NCBI GenBank assembly: GCA_002293045.1
Contig: DBCM01000115.1
Coordinates: forward strand, 1 to 5,280
Source of the DNA: Flavobacteriales bacterium UBA958
GTDB lineage: Bacteria; Bacteroidota; Bacteroidia; Flavobacteriales_D; Crocinitomicaceae
Reading direction: 5' to 3'
DNA length: 5,280 nucleotides
Under the pieces are notes generated by a model. That model saw only the letters and a program-made list of their open reading frames with translations, did not search any database and was not told the origin of the DNA. This document shows positions 1 through 5,280 of the stretch, piece by piece (within the stretch, counting starts at the first letter, position 1; each line of letters starts with the position of its first letter). The translations under genes and the position numbers were made by a program.

Positions 1-75
1 ATCACCAAAGCAGGTGCTCGATGCAGTCGAAACACTACCGATGCCGATGGATTTTGCTATCAGCATAAACCGTAG
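1..75 (+). CDS. C-terminal end of a protein with a Cys/His zinc-finger-like tail (partial)
   Basis: Frame 1 is open from the window edge to a TAG at 73-75, giving the last 24 residues of a protein whose start lies upstream. The visible end carries the pattern ITKAGARC, then ten residues to a second Cys, then CYQH (Cys8, Cys19, His22 of the fragment). This resembles the short C-x(n)-G-x-x-C...G-x-C-x-x-H tail found at the end of many Bacteroidota proteins (DUF5763-like, often after a nuclease or other enzymatic domain), in which Cys and His probably bind a metal. A first Cys would be expected just upstream, outside the window. The main domain, and so the function, cannot be read. The fragment is short, so the call rests only on motif spacing and a stop in a sensible place. 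Confidence 0.55.
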   Translation: MTKAGARCSRNTTDADGFCYQHKP

Positions 76-85
76 GGAACAGACC

Positions 86-93
86 TAGATTTG
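86..93 (+). promoter_or_regulatory. Possible Bacteroidota -7 element (TAGATTTG)
   Basis: TAGATTTG matches the Bacteroidota -7 consensus TAnnTTTG exactly and lies 60 bp before the ATG at 154. No TTG at the expected -33 distance is visible; the nearest TTG, at 54-56, is too far upstream. It could drive the small ORF at 154-348, but an isolated 8-mer of this kind can arise by chance. Confidence 0.2.
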
Positions 94-97
94 CCAT

Positions 98-145
98 TTT
101 TGTAACCTCGTCGCGTATTGTCCGTAAGATGCCATCGTTACAAAA
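98..145. repeat. 9-bp perfect inverted repeat, 30-bp spacer
   Basis: TTTTGTAAC at 98-106 is the exact reverse complement of GTTACAAAA at 137-145. The 30 bases between have no strong internal pairing that I can see. It lies between the stop of the partial gene at 75 and the ATG at 154. The stem is AT-rich, so it is a poor intrinsic terminator. It could be a regulator binding site or a remnant of a mobile element end. Confidence 0.4.
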
Positions 146-153
146 TTTTAACC

Positions 154-348
154 ATGGCACAATATCAACAAAGTCTAAGAAGTAAAGTAGTACGTGAAGC
201 TAAATTGAAACTTTCCGTACATCGTGAGCAAGGAACCAAGTCGACGATGTCGATTTTTGAAGTGGCAGCATTGATGGATCAAATCAAAAAAGATAACCAA
301 GCGACCGAAATGGAGCAAGCGATATTCTTTTCAATGAGCATGAATTAA
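154..348 (+). CDS. Small hypothetical protein, possibly the 5' part of a broken gene
   Basis: An ATG at 154 opens a 64-codon frame ending in TAA at 346-348. The frame can be extended to a TTG at 118, but that would run through the inverted repeat at 98-145, so ATG is preferred. The product begins MAQYQQSLRSKVVREAK, is rich in Lys, Arg and Gln in its first half, and has a probable amphipathic helix around FEVAALMDQIKK. There is no signal peptide, membrane segment or motif that I recognise. The last residues (AIFFSMSMN) look unlike a natural protein end, while another frame is open across the same bases and beyond (297-401). This suggests a frameshift near the 3' end. It may be a real small gene, a degraded gene, or non-coding sequence left by decay. 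Confidence 0.4.
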   Translation: MAQYQQSLRSKVVREAKLKLSVHREQGTKSTMSIFEVAALMDQIKKDNQATEMEQAIFFSMSMN

Positions 349-401
349 AACCCGAATTTGTATCTATCTTCAAGCCGATTCCATCTGAGTCGGAAAGATA
401 A
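297..401 (+). pseudogene. Frame-shifted open tail downstream of the small ORF
   Basis: Frame 3 is open from just after a TAA at 294-296 to a TAA at 399-401, without an ATG start. It reads DILFNEHELKPEF and then VSIFKPIPSESER before the stop, a composition typical of a soluble protein end. It overlaps the last 17 codons of the ORF at 154-348 in another frame, so the two could be pieces of one original gene joined by an indel near position 300. The last codons run through the first palindromic repeat (375-393), which encodes PIPSES. A single-base sequencing error would give the same picture. I do not recognise the family. Confidence 0.3.
375..393. repeat. Palindromic repeat copy 1 (imperfect)
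   Basis: CCGATTC at 375-381 pairs with GAGTCGG at 387-393 around the loop CATCT. All pairs are Watson-Crick except one T-G wobble. It is a divergent copy of the hairpin at 429-443 and 481-497, with a longer arm and larger loop. It falls inside the open tail of the possible broken gene. Confidence 0.65.
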
Positions 402-415
402 CCAGTAAAAGGTTA
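399..415. repeat. Minor inverted repeat TAACC/GGTTA
   Basis: TAACC at 399-403 and GGTTA at 411-415 can form a 5-bp stem with a 7-base loop. It lies between palindrome copies 1 and 2 and begins at the stop codon of the frame-shifted tail. The stem is short, so it may be chance. Confidence 0.2.
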
Positions 416-428
416 GAGCAACAAGATA

Positions 429-443
429 GACTCCATCGGAGTC
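429..443. repeat. Palindromic repeat copy 2
   Basis: GACTCC at 429-434 and GGAGTC at 438-443 form a perfect 6-bp stem with the three-base loop ATC. The 15-base sequence is identical to the core of copy 3. Its centre is 52 bp from the centre of copy 1 and 53 bp from that of copy 3. Confidence 0.8.
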
Positions 444-480
444 GAATACAATAACGAGCAACACGTATCAGCACTTTGAC

Positions 481-497
481 CGACTCCATCGGAGTCG
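481..497. repeat. Palindromic repeat copy 3, next to the mnmA 3' end
   Basis: CGACTCC at 481-487 and GGAGTCG at 491-497 form a perfect 7-bp stem with the loop ATC. It begins 20 bases past the mnmA stop codon on the minus strand, so it would form a hairpin in the mnmA 3' untranslated RNA. No T-run follows on the minus strand, so it is not a standard intrinsic terminator, though it could still slow 3' decay of the transcript. Confidence 0.8.
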
Positions 498-517
498 CAC
501 CTTATCTTCTCGGATAA

Positions 518-1696
518 TCACTCCGAAATAATCCCCGAGCCAATCAGCTCATCCTGAATGTACCACGCCGCAAATTGTCCGGGTGTAATGCCACGTTGAG
601 GCCGTTCAAATAAAATATACAAGATTCCTTCTATTTCAATTAAGGTTCCTTCTTGCAGCGCTTGACGGTATCGAATCCGAACTAAACAAGACACCCCAGT
701 TTTGAGTGATTCTTTTGGAAGCGCTTGTATCCAGTTGATTTCCTTGGTGTCGAGTTTTAGCGCTCGTCGATAAAGTCCAGGGTGTTCATCGGTTTGACCA
801 GAATAAATTACATTCGTCGCGGTATCTGTTGCCAGTACAAAACTGGGTTCCGGCCGTCCGCCAATATGCAAGCCCTTTCGCTGTCCGATGGTATAATAGT
901 GTGCGCCTTGGTGTGTGGCAACTTGTTTGCCCATGGAAGGATCAAAGGTGAACGGTCTTGCCAATTCCACCACATTGGATAATGAAGGAGCAATCTCATT
1001 GTAGGTCGTAAATTGCGCTAAATCCATTGGGATTTCAATGATTGGACCTTGTTTTGGTTCCAATTGCTGCTGAAGAAAAGTTGGAAGGCTGATCTTTCCA
1101 ACAAAACACAAGCCTTGGGAGTCTTTTTTTTCTGCGGTTAACAAGCCATGTTCGGCAGCAATCGCACGGACTTCCGCCTTGGTTAAATCCCCAATAGGGA
1201 AGAGGGCACGTTGAAGTTGAGCTTGATTTACTTGACATAAAAAATAGCTTTGGTCTTTATTTCCATCCAAGCCACTCAAGAGGCCATGTGAACCATCTTC
1301 GTGTATGATTTTACGACAGTAATGACCTGTTGCTACGTAGTCAGCGCCTAATGCCAAGGCCTCCTTAAGGAACACGTCAAACTTAATTTCACGGTTGCAG
1401 AGTACATCGGGATTTGGCGTTCTTCCTGCTTCATACTCTCGGAACATGTAGTCTACAATACGGTCTTTGTATTGCGCACTTAAATCAACCACTTGAAAGG
1501 GAATGCCGAGGTGTTGCGCTACCAGTAAGGCATCGTTCGCATCATCTATCCAGGGACATTCGTTGGATAGGGTAACGGTTTCATCATGCCAATTGCGCAT
1601 GAACATGCCAATAACCTCATACCCTTGCTCAAGCAAGAGGTAAGCAGCCACACTGGAATCCACCCCACCAGAAAGTCCAACAACCACACGTTTCAT
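518..1696 (-). CDS. mnmA: tRNA-specific 2-thiouridylase MnmA
   Basis: MnmA uses ATP to adenylate U34 of tRNA-Glu, -Gln and -Lys and replaces its 2-oxygen with sulfur delivered as a persulfide; it acts in the cytoplasm. The 392-residue product is complete. The N-terminal PP-loop SGGVDSS is at 9-15. The tRNA-contact region contains RTPNPDVLCNREIKF with catalytic Cys100, followed by ATGHYC near 122-127. The second catalytic Cys is Cys197 in DSQGLCFVG. The C-terminal barrel has HYYTIGQRKGLHIGG near 266-280 and ends with RPQRGITPGQ. The protein is somewhat longer than the E. coli enzyme (368 residues), mainly through a segment around 212-262, which I recall as usual for Bacteroidota orthologues. 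The ATG start places the PP-loop at the expected position. There is no clear ribosome binding site upstream. The gene is transcribed away from the lipoprotein gene and stands alone in this window. Confidence 0.97.
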   Translation of the reverse strand: MKRVVVGLSGGVDSSVAAYLLLEQGYEVIGMFMRNWHDETVTLSNECPWIDDANDALLVAQHLGIPFQVVDLSAQYKDRIVDYMFREYEAGRTPNPDVLCNREIKFDVFLKEALALGADYVATGHYCRKIIHEDGSHGLLSGLDGNKDQSYFLCQVNQAQLQRALFPIGDLTKAEVRAIAAEHGLLTAEKKDSQGLCFVGKISLPTFLQQQLEPKQGPIIEIPMDLAQFTTYNEIAPSLSNVVELARPFTFDPSMGKQVATHQGAHYYTIGQRKGLHIGGRPEPSFVLATDTATNVIYSGQTDEHPGLYRRALKLDTKEINWIQALPKESLKTGVSCLVRIRYRQALQEGTLIEIEGILYILFERPQRGITPGQFAAWYIQDELIGSGIISE

Positions 1697-1771
1697 GGGG
1701 TAAAGGTAGAAATTATAAGGATTTTAAAGGTAAGTACCTTGAAATATAAGTACCTTTAGTTATTCTAACCG
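1697..1771. promoter_or_regulatory. Repeat-rich divergent promoter region between mnmA and the lipoprotein gene
   Basis: These 75 bp must hold the start signals of both divergent genes. TAAAGGTA occurs at 1701-1708 and 1725-1732, and its reverse complement TACCTTTA at 1751-1758. TAAGTACCTT occurs twice (1731-1740 and 1747-1756, period 16). AAGGTA and TACCTT around 1727-1740 form a small palindrome with a two-base centre. On the minus strand TATATTTC resembles the Bacteroidota -7 box TAnnTTTG with one mismatch and could serve mnmA; on the plus strand TACCTTTA is a similar one-mismatch candidate. No convincing -33 TTG is paired with either. The repeats could be sites for a regulator acting on one or both genes. 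Confidence 0.4.
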
Positions 1772-2437
1772 ATGTATTTACTAAAAGATAAAGTTGACGT
1801 GAAGTATTTATTCCAAGTTCGTTGGATACTACTGATTTTGTTAGCATTAACGAGTTGCATTACAAAGAAAAAGCCACTGGGTGACGGACAAAAGTCATCC
1901 CAAATTATCCACTCTGATGATAGTTCATGGACCTATTCAGAATACAGAAAGGGAATAGAGGTAGCGTTCAAAAACTGTAATAACCGCAATTTTATAGTTA
2001 ACGTTCAACGAAATAACGAATCGCTACAGCTTAATTTAAATGAGTTACATATTCCTTGGAAAACTCCAGAACTAACTTGGGTCAATCAAGAAATGATGTG
2101 TATAACAACTTGGTGGTCAGGCCCTTTTGCTGAGTTTATCTTTATCCCGTTAGAAGGTAAACTGAATACATATATTTTTTTAGATCATCCCCTTGATTTC
2201 GTGGATTCAACTACAAATACTGTGGTATATACGGATAGAATAACGGATAGAAATTCAATTCAATTAACCGTGGAACAGCTAGTTTCTAGAAAAAGGCTAG
2301 TGTTTCAATTTCCAGTTGATTCAAGTTCTTATAATACAGAAAACCAGTTCATTAAAATCAAAGATGGAATATTGAATGTTAGGATTGAAAAGATTCATAA
2401 GCGCTTTGATATTTCGTCTTTAGTGTCAGCTATATAA
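1772..2437 (+). CDS. Predicted lipoprotein of unknown function
   Basis: The 221-residue product begins with a basic n-region, a hydrophobic stretch (about 19-26) and a lipobox LTSC with Cys29, so it is probably lipidated and anchored in a membrane facing the periplasm. The residues after Cys29 (ITKKKP) are basic, unlike the acidic surface-export signal of many Bacteroidota lipoproteins, which argues weakly for a periplasmic-facing location. The n-region is long from the ATG; a GTG at 1799 (codon 10) would give a more ordinary signal peptide and is a real alternative start. The mature part contains many short beta-like hydrophobic segments and a Trp-rich patch near 103-126 (WVNQEMMC, then TTWWSGPF). 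I do not recognise a family. The gene ends two bases before the next start, so the two are probably co-transcribed. A sample of 60 bases (2161-2220) has 18 G/C, far below mnmA. Confidence 0.8.
   Translation: MYLLKDKVDVKYLFQVRWILLILLALTSCITKKKPLGDGQKSSQIIHSDDSSWTYSEYRKGIEVAFKNCNNRNFIVNVQRNNESLQLNLNELHIPWKTPELTWVNQEMMCITTWWSGPFAEFIFIPLEGKLNTYIFLDHPLDFVDSTTNTVVYTDRITDRNSIQLTVEQLVSRKRLVFQFPVDSSSYNTENQFIKIKDGILNVRIEKIHKRFDISSLVSAI
2231..2252 (+). repeat. 12-bp tandem duplication inside the lipoprotein gene
   Basis: ACGGATAGAA occurs at 2231-2240 and again at 2243-2252, a period of 12 bases or four codons. It encodes the doubled TDRITDRN at residues 154-161. It keeps the frame and looks like a local slippage duplication, probably in a surface loop. 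Confidence 0.5.
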
Positions 2438-2439
2438 TT

Positions 2440-3216
2440 ATGATAAAAATCACCGCACTTTCTTTCTGTTGTTTCTTGTTGATTAATCAAGTACAAGGTC
2501 AACTAAGTAAAAATTATGAATTCTATAATTCTGAATTAAAAGGGCAAGTAATTTCTAATCAGCAGTCAATAGATAATGATTCTACCATTGAGGCTTTGGC
2601 TGTTTTCTTTAAAGATAGTGCATGTACACAAATAGCTACTATACTTCAACATAACCCAGGTATTAAAGAGCTTCATGTAATGAATCCTCCACCTCATTTT
2701 TTTGGAATGCTTTCAGTGTTAGCCACTAATCTTACTCATTTGTCCATTAAGGAGTATTCAAATGAAACATTGGTGCTACCTTCACTTCCTAAGGTAGAGA
2801 TATTGGACATTAAATCATCTGTTTTAGCTGTGTTGGATATGACTAAAGCAGAATTATTTCAGTTGGAATTTCTAGATGTATCAGCTGAAAAGCTAAGTAC
2901 CTGGTATTCAGAATCAACGTTGTCAACCTTAAGGCTTATCGAATTAAACGCCCCATTATTACACGCGTTTCCTATTGATTCAATGCCTAATATTGTACAG
3001 TTTTCCTATCATTGTTCCTTCAATGAACTCCCAGCTAATCTGTGTGAATATGAGGGTTTAATGTATATTTCTTTTGAAAATTACGGAAAAATCGAGGTGT
3101 CGAAATGTCTTCGAAAGAAACTACGTGATGCCGTATATTCTAACATTAGTGTATACGACAAAATTGAAGGCAAACTTTCATTTGAATTGCATTCGTCAGA
3201 TTATTTTAAAGAATAG
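2440..3216 (+). CDS. Secreted leucine-rich-repeat-like protein
   Basis: The 258-residue product starts with a typical signal peptide: Lys3, a hydrophobic core to about residue 16, and a likely cleavage after VQG with Gln21 as the new N-terminus. The middle shows a regular series of LxxLxI-type strands: IKELHV (75-80), LTHLSI (98-103), VEILDI (119-124), LEFLDV (142-147), LRLIEL (164-169), IVQFSY (185-190) and LMYISF (207-212), spaced about 20-23 residues. That is the period and pattern of a leucine-rich-repeat solenoid, although the Asn position of the consensus is poorly kept. Such folds usually bind other proteins; the ligand is unknown. The tail (about 225-258) is charged, with no type IX sorting domain visible. 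It probably ends in the periplasm or outside the cell. The start is two bases after the lipoprotein stop. It is strongly AT-rich (16 of 60 G/C in 2521-2580). Confidence 0.75.
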   Translation: MIKITALSFCCFLLINQVQGQLSKNYEFYNSELKGQVISNQQSIDNDSTIEALAVFFKDSACTQIATILQHNPGIKELHVMNPPPHFFGMLSVLATNLTHLSIKEYSNETLVLPSLPKVEILDIKSSVLAVLDMTKAELFQLEFLDVSAEKLSTWYSESTLSTLRLIELNAPLLHAFPIDSMPNIVQFSYHCSFNELPANLCEYEGLMYISFENYGKIEVSKCLRKKLRDAVYSNISVYDKIEGKLSFELHSSDYFKE

Positions 3217-3231
3217 ATATTGTGCGTAGGC

Positions 3232-4770
3232 TCAACCATTGTGGTGTTTTTCAACCATAGCCTCCACGCATTTCATTCCATCAATCGCGGCTGAAACGAT
3301 TCCTCCTGCGTATCCCGCGCCCTCCGCGCAGGGGTAAAGGTTCTCAATCTCCACGTGCTTAAAGGTTTCTCTGTTGCGGGGTATCAAAATGGGGGAGGAG
3401 GTCCGTGATTCTGGGGCATGCACTACGGCATCGTTCGTCAGAAATCCAGGCATTTTTTTATCAAACGCTTTAAATGCTTTTTGTAAGCGCTTGGATACCA
3501 TTGGAGGTAATATTTCATCTAATCGAACACTCACGATTCCCGGGGTATAACTCGACCGTGGGAAATCAGCTGAAAGTTTTCCGTCAACAAAATCCTTCAA
3601 TCGTTGCGCGGGAACCTTCTGATTATCTCCTGTTGCCTCATAACAAGTGCGTTCCACCTCTTGCTGAAATTTTAAACAAACCAAAGGATCCGCTGGATTG
3701 TCAAAATCCGTGGGGTCTATGGAAACTACAATTCCTGAATTCGAATAGGGGTTGTTTCGTTTAGAAGGAGACCAACCATTCGTAACAACTTCTCCATTGC
3801 TGGTAGCGCAGGGCGCAATGATGCCTCCCGGACACATACAAAAGGAATATACGCCTTTCCCATCCACTTGTTCTACTAAGCTATACGAAGCAGGAGGTAT
3901 GTAGTCATCGTTTAAACGGCCGTGGTATTGCATTTGGTCTATCATGACTTGCGTGTGCTCCACGCGTACACCTAGTGCAAAGGGCTTGGCTAAGATTTTT
4001 ATCCCCGATTCATGCAGCAAATAAAAAATATCCCTGGCGGAGTGTCCGGTGGCTAGAATTACTTGATTGGTAGGAATCTTCTGTTGATGGTTTATTTCTA
4101 GTTGACTTATTACGTTTCCTGTTTTGGTGACCCCTGTTAGTTTGGATTCAAAGTGAATTTCACCTCCCTGTTCAATAATAAAATTCCGAATATTCTCAAT
4201 GATTTTAGGCAGTTTATTCGTTCCAATGTGTGGATGGGCCTCAACAAGGATATCTTCGTCCGCTCCGAAATAAACCAAGAGTTCAAGCACTAACTCTACT
4301 TCGCCACGCTTTTTTGAACGCGTATACAATTTTCCGTCTGAATAGGTTCCTGCACCGCCTTCTCCAAAACAATAATTAGAATCTTCATTGATTTGTTGTT
4401 CGCGTGCAATCAAGGCTAAATCCCTCCGTCGCGCTTTAACGTCCTTGCCTCGTTCAAAAATAACAGGTTTTATACCCAGTAATAAGGCTTGTAATGCAGC
4501 AAACAATCCCGCAGGACCAGCGCCAACAATATGAACTTCAGGGGAATGCTGTACCTTATGAAAAGTAAAGGTTCGAATTCGATCGGGCAGTGGCGTATTC
4601 GAACATTCCAGTGTGGCATTGATTTTTATTTGTCGAGATCGCGCATCGATACTTCGCTTTTTCCAACGCATGTACTCATACGATTTTCCCGTTTGCTTCG
4701 CTGTGATTCGCTTGATTGCGTTCCAATCTTTAGCTTCTTCTGGGGAACAAACAAAGGAAACTATTTCCAT
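3232..4770 (-). CDS. FAD-dependent oxidoreductase, COG2509-type
   Basis: The 512-residue product belongs to a widespread family of NAD(P)/FAD-dependent dehydrogenases whose substrate is not established. An N-terminal appendage (1-76) contains KKRSIDARSRQIKIN near 37-51, matching the KRSIDARxR motif of the family. The Rossmann dinucleotide-binding motif GAGPAG is at 83-88 and the FERG acidic end of the second strand at 105-108. CFGEGGAGTYSDGKLYTR at 134-151, ATGHSARD at 240-247, a Cys-containing patch FCMCPGG at 310-316, and a C-terminal FAD-contact segment EGAGYAGGIVSAAIDG at 483-498 follow. The protein is full length with no signal peptide, so it is cytoplasmic. Its ATG shares a base with the porT stop (TAATG), which fits translational coupling. 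The start also puts the family N-terminus in its usual place. Family membership is firm; the reaction is not known to me. Confidence 0.93.
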   Translation of the reverse strand: MEIVSFVCSPEEAKDWNAIKRITAKQTGKSYEYMRWKKRSIDARSRQIKINATLECSNTPLPDRIRTFTFHKVQHSPEVHIVGAGPAGLFAALQALLLGIKPVIFERGKDVKARRRDLALIAREQQINEDSNYCFGEGGAGTYSDGKLYTRSKKRGEVELVLELLVYFGADEDILVEAHPHIGTNKLPKIIENIRNFIIEQGGEIHFESKLTGVTKTGNVISQLEINHQQKIPTNQVILATGHSARDIFYLLHESGIKILAKPFALGVRVEHTQVMIDQMQYHGRLNDDYIPPASYSLVEQVDGKGVYSFCMCPGGIIAPCATSNGEVVTNGWSPSKRNNPYSNSGIVVSIDPTDFDNPADPLVCLKFQQEVERTCYEATGDNQKVPAQRLKDFVDGKLSADFPRSSYTPGIVSVRLDEILPPMVSKRLQKAFKAFDKKMPGFLTNDAVVHAPESRTSSPILIPRNRETFKHVEIENLYPCAEGAGYAGGIVSAAIDGMKCVEAMVEKHHNG

Positions 4771-5280
4771 TACCCCTCAAAGATTATGGAAAAGACCCAC
4801 CCCCTGTTGTATAAGGATTGAATTGGTGCGGCAATGTAGGTGTTGTCTTTAACGAACACATTGCTGAATCCATGGGTAAATTTTAGCTCCATACCAAATT
4901 TAAAGTAGGGTGCAAAGAACTCAAGTCCACCGCCCACTTGACCCTGCCAATCGTAGCGTTTTATTTTTATAAAGGGATCTATAAAGTTCTGTGAGGCTTT
5001 TTCTTGTGACTGTAAATCAATGGAATATTGTCCGCCAATTAAACAATACGCTGCGAAATTATTCAAGCGCTTTGTCCTAAATTGCAACATTAACGGGAAG
5101 TCTAAGTTAGTGGAGTTTACACGTTCATCTTCAATACGATAACCGAGCTTAGCGGTAGTGTCTTCGAAGGTGTATTTAATGGATCGTTCCAAAAATGAAA
5201 TGGTTGGAATAAAGCGCAAACGAATCATGGGCGTACCAAGCCTCATGGTTGTTAAAATGCCAAGTTGTCCACCCGGTTGG
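4770..5280 (-). CDS. porT: PorT family outer-membrane beta-barrel protein of type IX secretion (5' end missing)
   Basis: The frame is open to the right edge of the window. An internal ATG at 5246 is not the true start, since eleven more in-frame residues (QPGGQLGILTT) precede it and continue the family pattern. 169 residues are visible of a protein usually a little over 200 long; the signal peptide and first strands are missing. Recognisable PorT features are GILTTMRLGTPMIRLRF, the LMLQFRTKRLNNFAAY strand pair, IKIKRYDW followed by VGGGLEFFAPYFKFGMELKF, then GFSNVFVKDN and the terminal aromatic strand ending IIFEG. PorT (SprT in gliding flavobacteria) is needed for secretion of proteins with C-terminal sorting domains. 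It is the upstream gene of a pair with the FAD oxidoreductase, with a one-base stop/start overlap. Confidence 0.88.
   Translation of the reverse strand, partial: QPGGQLGILTTMRLGTPMIRLRFIPTISFLERSIKYTFEDTTAKLGYRIEDERVNSTNLDFPLMLQFRTKRLNNFAAYCLIGGQYSIDLQSQEKASQNFIDPFIKIKRYDWQGQVGGGLEFFAPYFKFGMELKFTHGFSNVFVKDNTYIAAPIQSLYNRGWVFSIIFEG

Noticed and set aside
118..153. TTG start extending the small ORF upstream
   Set aside because: The extension crosses an inverted repeat and adds an unlikely sequence; the ATG at 154 is a better start.
154..348. RAYT or IS200-like transposase remnant driving the palindromes
   Set aside because: The small product has no HUH motif or catalytic Tyr context, and I could not match it to any transposase.
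375..497. CRISPR-like array of three repeats with spacers of about 35 bases
   Set aside because: The repeat is a short 15-17 base perfect palindrome, one of three copies is diverged, and no cas gene or leader is visible. It fits a palindromic intergenic repeat better.
461..497. Intrinsic terminator of mnmA at palindrome copy 3
   Set aside because: A good hairpin exists, but the minus-strand sequence after it has no T-run, so I list it only as a repeat.
782..1238. Several open frames of 63-67 codons overlapping mnmA
   Set aside because: They lie wholly inside a clearly conserved gene and their translations show no family features.
3474..3764. Plus-strand open frame of 96 codons inside the oxidoreductase
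   Set aside because: It is antisense to a strongly conserved coding region, with no signal or motif of its own.
4531..4852. Two overlapping plus-strand open frames across the oxidoreductase start and porT end
   Set aside because: Both are antisense to recognised genes, and their translations look like random reverse-strand reading.
5244..5246. ATG at 5246 as the true start of porT
   Set aside because: The frame continues upstream to the window edge with family-like sequence, and the family is longer with a signal peptide, so the start is off-window.

Overview
The window looks like chromosomal DNA of a Bacteroidota bacterium, most likely in or near the Flavobacteriales. The main evidence is a partial porT gene (type IX secretion, a system essentially confined to this phylum). 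Supporting points are a MnmA of the longer form I associate with this phylum, a FAD-dependent COG2509-type protein with the motif set of its Bacteroidota homologues, and gene starts without clear Shine-Dalgarno sequences. This placement comes from protein family recognition, not from a search.

Layout, left to right. (1) 1-75 (+): the last 24 codons of a protein ending in a small Cys/Cys/His zinc-finger-like tail. (2) 76-517: a gene-poor stretch with a 9-bp inverted repeat (98-145), a small unassigned ORF (154-348, +), a frame-shifted open tail (297-401) that looks protein-like, and three copies of one palindromic hairpin centred near 384, 436 and 489. (3) 518-1696 (-): mnmA, complete. (4) 1697-1771: a divergent intergenic region packed with TAAAGGTA/TAAGTACCTT repeats. 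(5) 1772-2437 and 2440-3216 (+): a tightly linked pair encoding a predicted lipoprotein of unknown function and a secreted leucine-rich-repeat-like protein, both visibly richer in A+T than the flanking genes. (6) 3232-4770 (-): a FAD-dependent oxidoreductase of unknown substrate. (7) 4770-5280 (-): porT without its 5' end, overlapping the oxidoreductase start by one base (TAATG).

The conserved genes (mnmA, the oxidoreductase, porT) all lie on the minus strand. The two AT-rich plus-strand genes sit between them like an accessory insertion: they share the repeat-rich upstream region with mnmA and run convergently into the oxidoreductase with a 15-bp gap. MnmA acts in tRNA wobble modification; PorT acts in the outer membrane as part of type IX secretion; the lipoprotein and the LRR protein are both predicted to leave the cytoplasm and are probably co-transcribed.

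I found no clear new multi-gene system. The parts most worth a second look are the evenly spaced palindromes (375-497), the lipoprotein/LRR pair, and the possible frameshifted small gene next to the palindromes.
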